Assembly (NCBI GenBank): GCA_044221805.1
Contig: JBGAOK010000120.1
Location: 1 to 8,374 of the forward strand
Direction of reading: 5' to 3'
Source of the DNA: Meridianimarinicoccus sp044221805
GTDB taxonomy: Bacteria > Pseudomonadota > Alphaproteobacteria > Rhodobacterales > Rhodobacteraceae
DNA: 8,374 nucleotides
Shown here: positions 6,525 through 8,374 of the stretch, piece by piece
Numbering within the stretch: the first letter of the stretch is position 1
Layout of the letters: every line of letters starts with the position of its first letter
Notes under the pieces: model-generated
Told to the model about the DNA's origin: nothing
The model's database searches: none
The model's input: only the letters and a program-made list of their open reading frames with translations
Program-made: the position numbers and the translations under genes

Positions 6525-6537
6525 TAACGTCGTGTTA
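6525..6537. promoter_or_regulatory. LysR-type operator box upstream of the MHS promoter
   Basis: TAACGTCGTGTTA is a 13-bp T-N11-A motif with TAAC/GTTA arms. It matches 11 of 13 positions of the box at 7596-7608 on the other side of the regulator gene. Its centre lies about 63 bp upstream of the inferred transcription start, the usual place for the primary recognition site of a LysR-type activator. It is separated from the TTGACG -35 by exactly 21 bp. Confidence 0.65.
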
Positions 6538-6578
6538 ATCGGTCACCGGTCCAGGCAGTCGATCCCGATCCCGGATGC

Positions 6579-6596
6579 GTCCGCCCTGATGCGGAC
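6579..6596 (-). terminator. Small hairpin after the LysR gene
   Basis: GTCCGC and GCGGAC form a perfect 6-bp stem with a six-base loop, 28 bp beyond the regulator's stop codon on the minus strand. No T tract follows, so termination would have to be weak or Rho-assisted, and some readthrough into the MHS unit is possible. Confidence 0.3.
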
Positions 6597-6624
6597 CCAT
6601 GAGCCCCTTCCCTGCCGACCGGCG

Positions 6625-7542
6625 CTAGGGATCCCAGCTTTCCCGCTGGCGCGCGCCGGAGAGTTCGCGCCGGAACTGCTCGACCGCGAAGTCGGCGAAG
6701 CTCGACAGGGTCCGGCCGCGTTTCACGAGCACATAGGCGGTGATGCTGCAGGGTTCGAGAAGCGGGCGGCGGATCAGGCCGGGCATGTAGACCTCGGCCA
6801 CCGAGAATTCGTCGATCAGCGCCACGCCCAGACCGTGACGCACCAGCGAGACCACGGTCTGGGCGAAGCGGCCGCGCATGGTGTAACTCGGCTCGACCCC
6901 GGCGGCGCGGAACGGGGCGGCCAGGGCGGCGCCATAGGGGTCGTCCGGATCGACGCCGACCACCGGTTCATCGACCAGGTCGTGGATCGAGATCACCGGC
7001 TTGACCGCCAGACGGTGCCCCTCGGGCACGATCACCACGAGCCGGCCTTCGACCAGGGGAACCGAATCCACCGCCGGGTTGTTGCTGGGAGAACTCATGA
7101 TGACGAACTCGCCCTGTTCCACCAGCAGGTAGTCGAGCGTCTCCTCGATCTTCAGGATGTTGAGATCGATGTTCAGGTCGGGAAAGCGCTGGCGGATCGT
7201 GCGGATCACCCGCGCCGCAATGAACTGGGCGATCGACGGCGCCGAGGCGAAACTCAGCGTCATCTCCTCGCCCTTGCGCAGCGAATGAACCGCGTCGTTC
7301 AGATGCTCGATCTGGCGATGCACCTGATGGATCATGCTGAAGATGGTCTGCGCCTCGGCCGCGGGCAGGAAGACACCGGCCCGGCGCTCGAACAGGCGCA
7401 CCCCCAGCGTATCCTCGGTATGTTTCACCAGACGGCTGATCCCGGGCGCCGAAACATTCAGAAGCGCCGCTGCACCCTGGATGCTGCCCGCGATCATCAC
7501 CGCGCGGATCACCTCGACCTGCCTCAGCGTCAGATCCTTCAT
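6625..7542 (-). CDS. LysR-type transcriptional regulator (OccR/NocR-like)
   Basis: A 305-residue protein of standard LysR-family length. An N-terminal winged helix-turn-helix (about 3-60; LTLRQVEVIRAVM, GSIQGAAALLNVSAPGISR, LGVRLFERR) is followed by a linker helix and an effector-binding domain (about 93-295) with the typical GHRLA at 175-179 and the LVRHGLGVALID segment at 233-244. The RQVE.IRAVM..GS start resembles the opine regulators OccR and NocR, which bind opines and control adjacent ABC importers; that is a family resemblance, not a proven ligand. The ATG at 7542 has AGGGGAGA 8 nt upstream. The gene diverges from an amino-acid ABC permease and lies upstream of the MHS-pcaB unit on its own strand. 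Matching operator boxes in both flanking regions suggest it regulates both units. The right box also overlaps its own likely promoter, consistent with autorepression. Confidence 0.93.
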   Translation of the reverse strand: MKDLTLRQVEVIRAVMIAGSIQGAAALLNVSAPGISRLVKHTEDTLGVRLFERRAGVFLPAAEAQTIFSMIHQVHRQIEHLNDAVHSLRKGEEMTLSFASAPSIAQFIAARVIRTIRQRFPDLNIDLNILKIEETLDYLLVEQGEFVIMSSPSNNPAVDSVPLVEGRLVVIVPEGHRLAVKPVISIHDLVDEPVVGVDPDDPYGAALAAPFRAAGVEPSYTMRGRFAQTVVSLVRHGLGVALIDEFSVAEVYMPGLIRRPLLEPCSITAYVLVKRGRTLSSFADFAVEQFRRELSGARQRESWDP

Positions 7543-7595
7543 CCCGATTGTCTCCCCTGGCGCCGCCCCTGCCGGCGGGCCTGACGCCCCGAGGA

Positions 7596-7608
7596 TAACA
7601 TCATGTTA
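7596..7608. promoter_or_regulatory. LysR-type operator box between the regulator and ABC permease genes
   Basis: TAACATCATGTTA is a perfect palindrome (6-bp arms around one C) and fits the T-N11-A rule for LysR-family recognition sites. It lies 54 bp upstream of the regulator's start codon and exactly 21 bp before the TTGACG hexamer of the permease promoter. Its centre is about 63 bp from the inferred permease start site. The position fits activation of the permease together with repression of the regulator's own gene. Confidence 0.75.
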
Positions 7609-7629
7609 CGGATTCGGTCGAAACGATAT

Positions 7630-7658
7630 TTGACGATCAGCCTATCCCTTGAGATTTA
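7630..7658 (+). promoter_or_regulatory. Putative activator-dependent promoter of the ABC permease
   Basis: TTGACG (7630-7635) is an excellent -35. At 17-bp spacing the -10 would be GATTTA (7653-7658), a poor match; TTTAGA at 7655-7660 is a slightly better match with wider spacing. A start near 7665 leaves a leader of about 50 nt. A good -35 with a weak -10 next to a LysR-type box suggests dependence on the activator. Confidence 0.5.
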
Positions 7659-7717
7659 GAAGGCGAGCCGACGAACAAGCCACGCACCACAGCGGGAGCG
7701 GCTCGATAGGAGGAGGA

Positions 7718-8374
7718 GTGAGCGTCAATCTCGATTACGGGGCCGTGCTTGCCCGCTGGCCGGAGCTTGCCTGGGGCACGGTCGGCACGCTGGGTCTGGC
7801 CCTTTCCGGCATGGCGATCGCGCTGGTCATCGGCATCGCCGGTGTCGCCGTGCGCCGGTCGGACTCGCGGATCGGCAAGGCCATTGTCGTCGGGTTCGTG
7901 GAGATCATCCGCAACACACCGTTTCTGGTGCAGATCTTCTTCATCTTCTTTGCCCTGCCGCTGGCTGGCGTCCGGCTCAACCCGACAATCACCGCGATCA
8001 TTGCGCTTGGCCTGAACGGCGGCGCCTATGCGATCGAGATCATCCGGGGCGGTGTCGAGAGCATCCCGCGCGGCCAGACCGAGGCCGGGCTCGCCCTGGG
8101 CCTCCACCCGTCCCAGGTGTTCCGGATGATCATCCTGAGACCGGCGCTCAGGGCGATCTTCCCGTCGCTGTCCAGCCAGTTCATCCTGCTGACCCTCACC
8201 ACCTCGATCTGCACCTCGATCTCGGCCTTCGAGCTGACCAGCGTGGCGCAACGGATCGACGGCGACACCTTCCGCAGCTTCGAGACCTTCTCGACGATTA
8301 CCGTCATCTACCTCGCCCTGTGCTGGCTGATGATGTCGCTCTTCGCGCTGATCACGCGGCTGTCATTCAACTAT
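7718..8374 (+). CDS. Polar amino-acid/opine ABC transporter permease (HisM/GlnP-like), 3' end cut
   Basis: 219 codons are visible and the frame is still open at the window edge; family members are usually 215-240 residues, so little is missing. Hydrophobic segments lie at about 20-46, 56-82, 89-108, 150-176 and 192-214. The hallmark VEIIRNTPFLVQIFFIFFALP region starts at 61. The cytoplasmic EAA loop that docks on the ATPase runs from EAGLALG at 122 to the RPAL at 141-144. This is the His/Glu/Gln/Arg/opine permease family, which works in the inner membrane with a second permease, an ATPase and a periplasmic binding protein; these presumably follow to the right. The GTG start at 7718 is favoured because AGGAGG (7708-7713) lies 4 bp upstream and the frame has no ATG until a membrane segment. 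The gene diverges from the LysR gene and shares its operator region. Confidence 0.92.
   Translation, partial: MSVNLDYGAVLARWPELAWGTVGTLGLALSGMAIALVIGIAGVAVRRSDSRIGKAIVVGFVEIIRNTPFLVQIFFIFFALPLAGVRLNPTITAIIALGLNGGAYAIEIIRGGVESIPRGQTEAGLALGLHPSQVFRMIILRPALRAIFPSLSSQFILLTLTTSICTSISAFELTSVAQRIDGDTFRSFETFSTITVIYLALCWLMMSLFALITRLSFNY

Larger units (their letters stand above)
6267..6624. other. Gap between the LysR gene and the MHS gene: leader, promoter and operator
   Basis: No gene is supported in these 358 bp. The right end (6538-6624) is the 3' flank of the regulator gene with a small hairpin. The middle holds an operator-like box (6525-6537) and a -35/-10 pair (6475-6503) reading toward the MHS gene. 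The left 200 bp would be a long 5' leader. It contains several short GC hairpins (for example CGGGCG/CGCCCG near 6390) and repeats of GGTCATG around 6463-6487. None matches a riboswitch class I recognise. Confidence 0.55.

Noticed and set aside
7637..8307. Minus-strand open frames opposite the ABC permease
   Set aside because: They are mirror readings of a well-supported permease containing the EAA loop and have no recognisable domains.

Overview
The window is a GC-rich stretch of an alphaproteobacterial chromosome. The third-codon GC bias, the style of the proteins and the A/G-rich Shine-Dalgarno sites suggest a Rhodobacteraceae/Paracoccaceae-type organism. This is an inference from general familiarity, not a database result. 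No phage, IS, CRISPR, rRNA or tRNA sequence was seen.

Left part (1-3546): the 5' end of a J-domain cochaperone gene runs off the left edge on the minus strand. It is followed by a complete inositol-monophosphatase-family gene, also minus. Diverging from that gene is a tight two-gene plus-strand unit: a xylulokinase-like FGGY kinase whose stop overlaps the start of a HAD-family sugar-phosphate phosphatase or mutase (ATGA). All three complete genes look like sugar or polyol phosphate enzymes. No polyol dehydrogenase or sugar transporter lies beside them in the window.

Middle (3547-3677): the kinase-HAD unit converges with the next block. The gap holds a highly symmetrical 59-bp palindromic element made of two 9-bp hairpins inside a 7-bp GC clamp. 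It probably acts as a bidirectional terminator and may belong to a dispersed repeat family.

Right part (3678-8374): a LysR-type regulator (LTTR) gene sits between two transport units. Downstream of it on the minus strand are an MHS-family (ShiA/PcaT-like) proton symporter and a PcaB-like member of the fumarase/aspartase superfamily. Diverging from it on the plus strand is a polar amino-acid/opine ABC transporter permease, cut by the window edge. The regulator's DNA-binding half resembles the OccR/NocR opine regulators.

The most notable observation is that the promoter regions of both transport units carry the same LTTR-type box, TAAC-N5-GTTA (a T-N11-A motif). In each case the box is followed by exactly 21 bp and then an identical TTGACG -35 hexamer. 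This supports one regulon joining the amino-acid/opine importer, the MHS permease and the PcaB-like lyase, probably for uptake and cleavage of one substrate or a set of related ones. The substrate cannot be read from the sequence.
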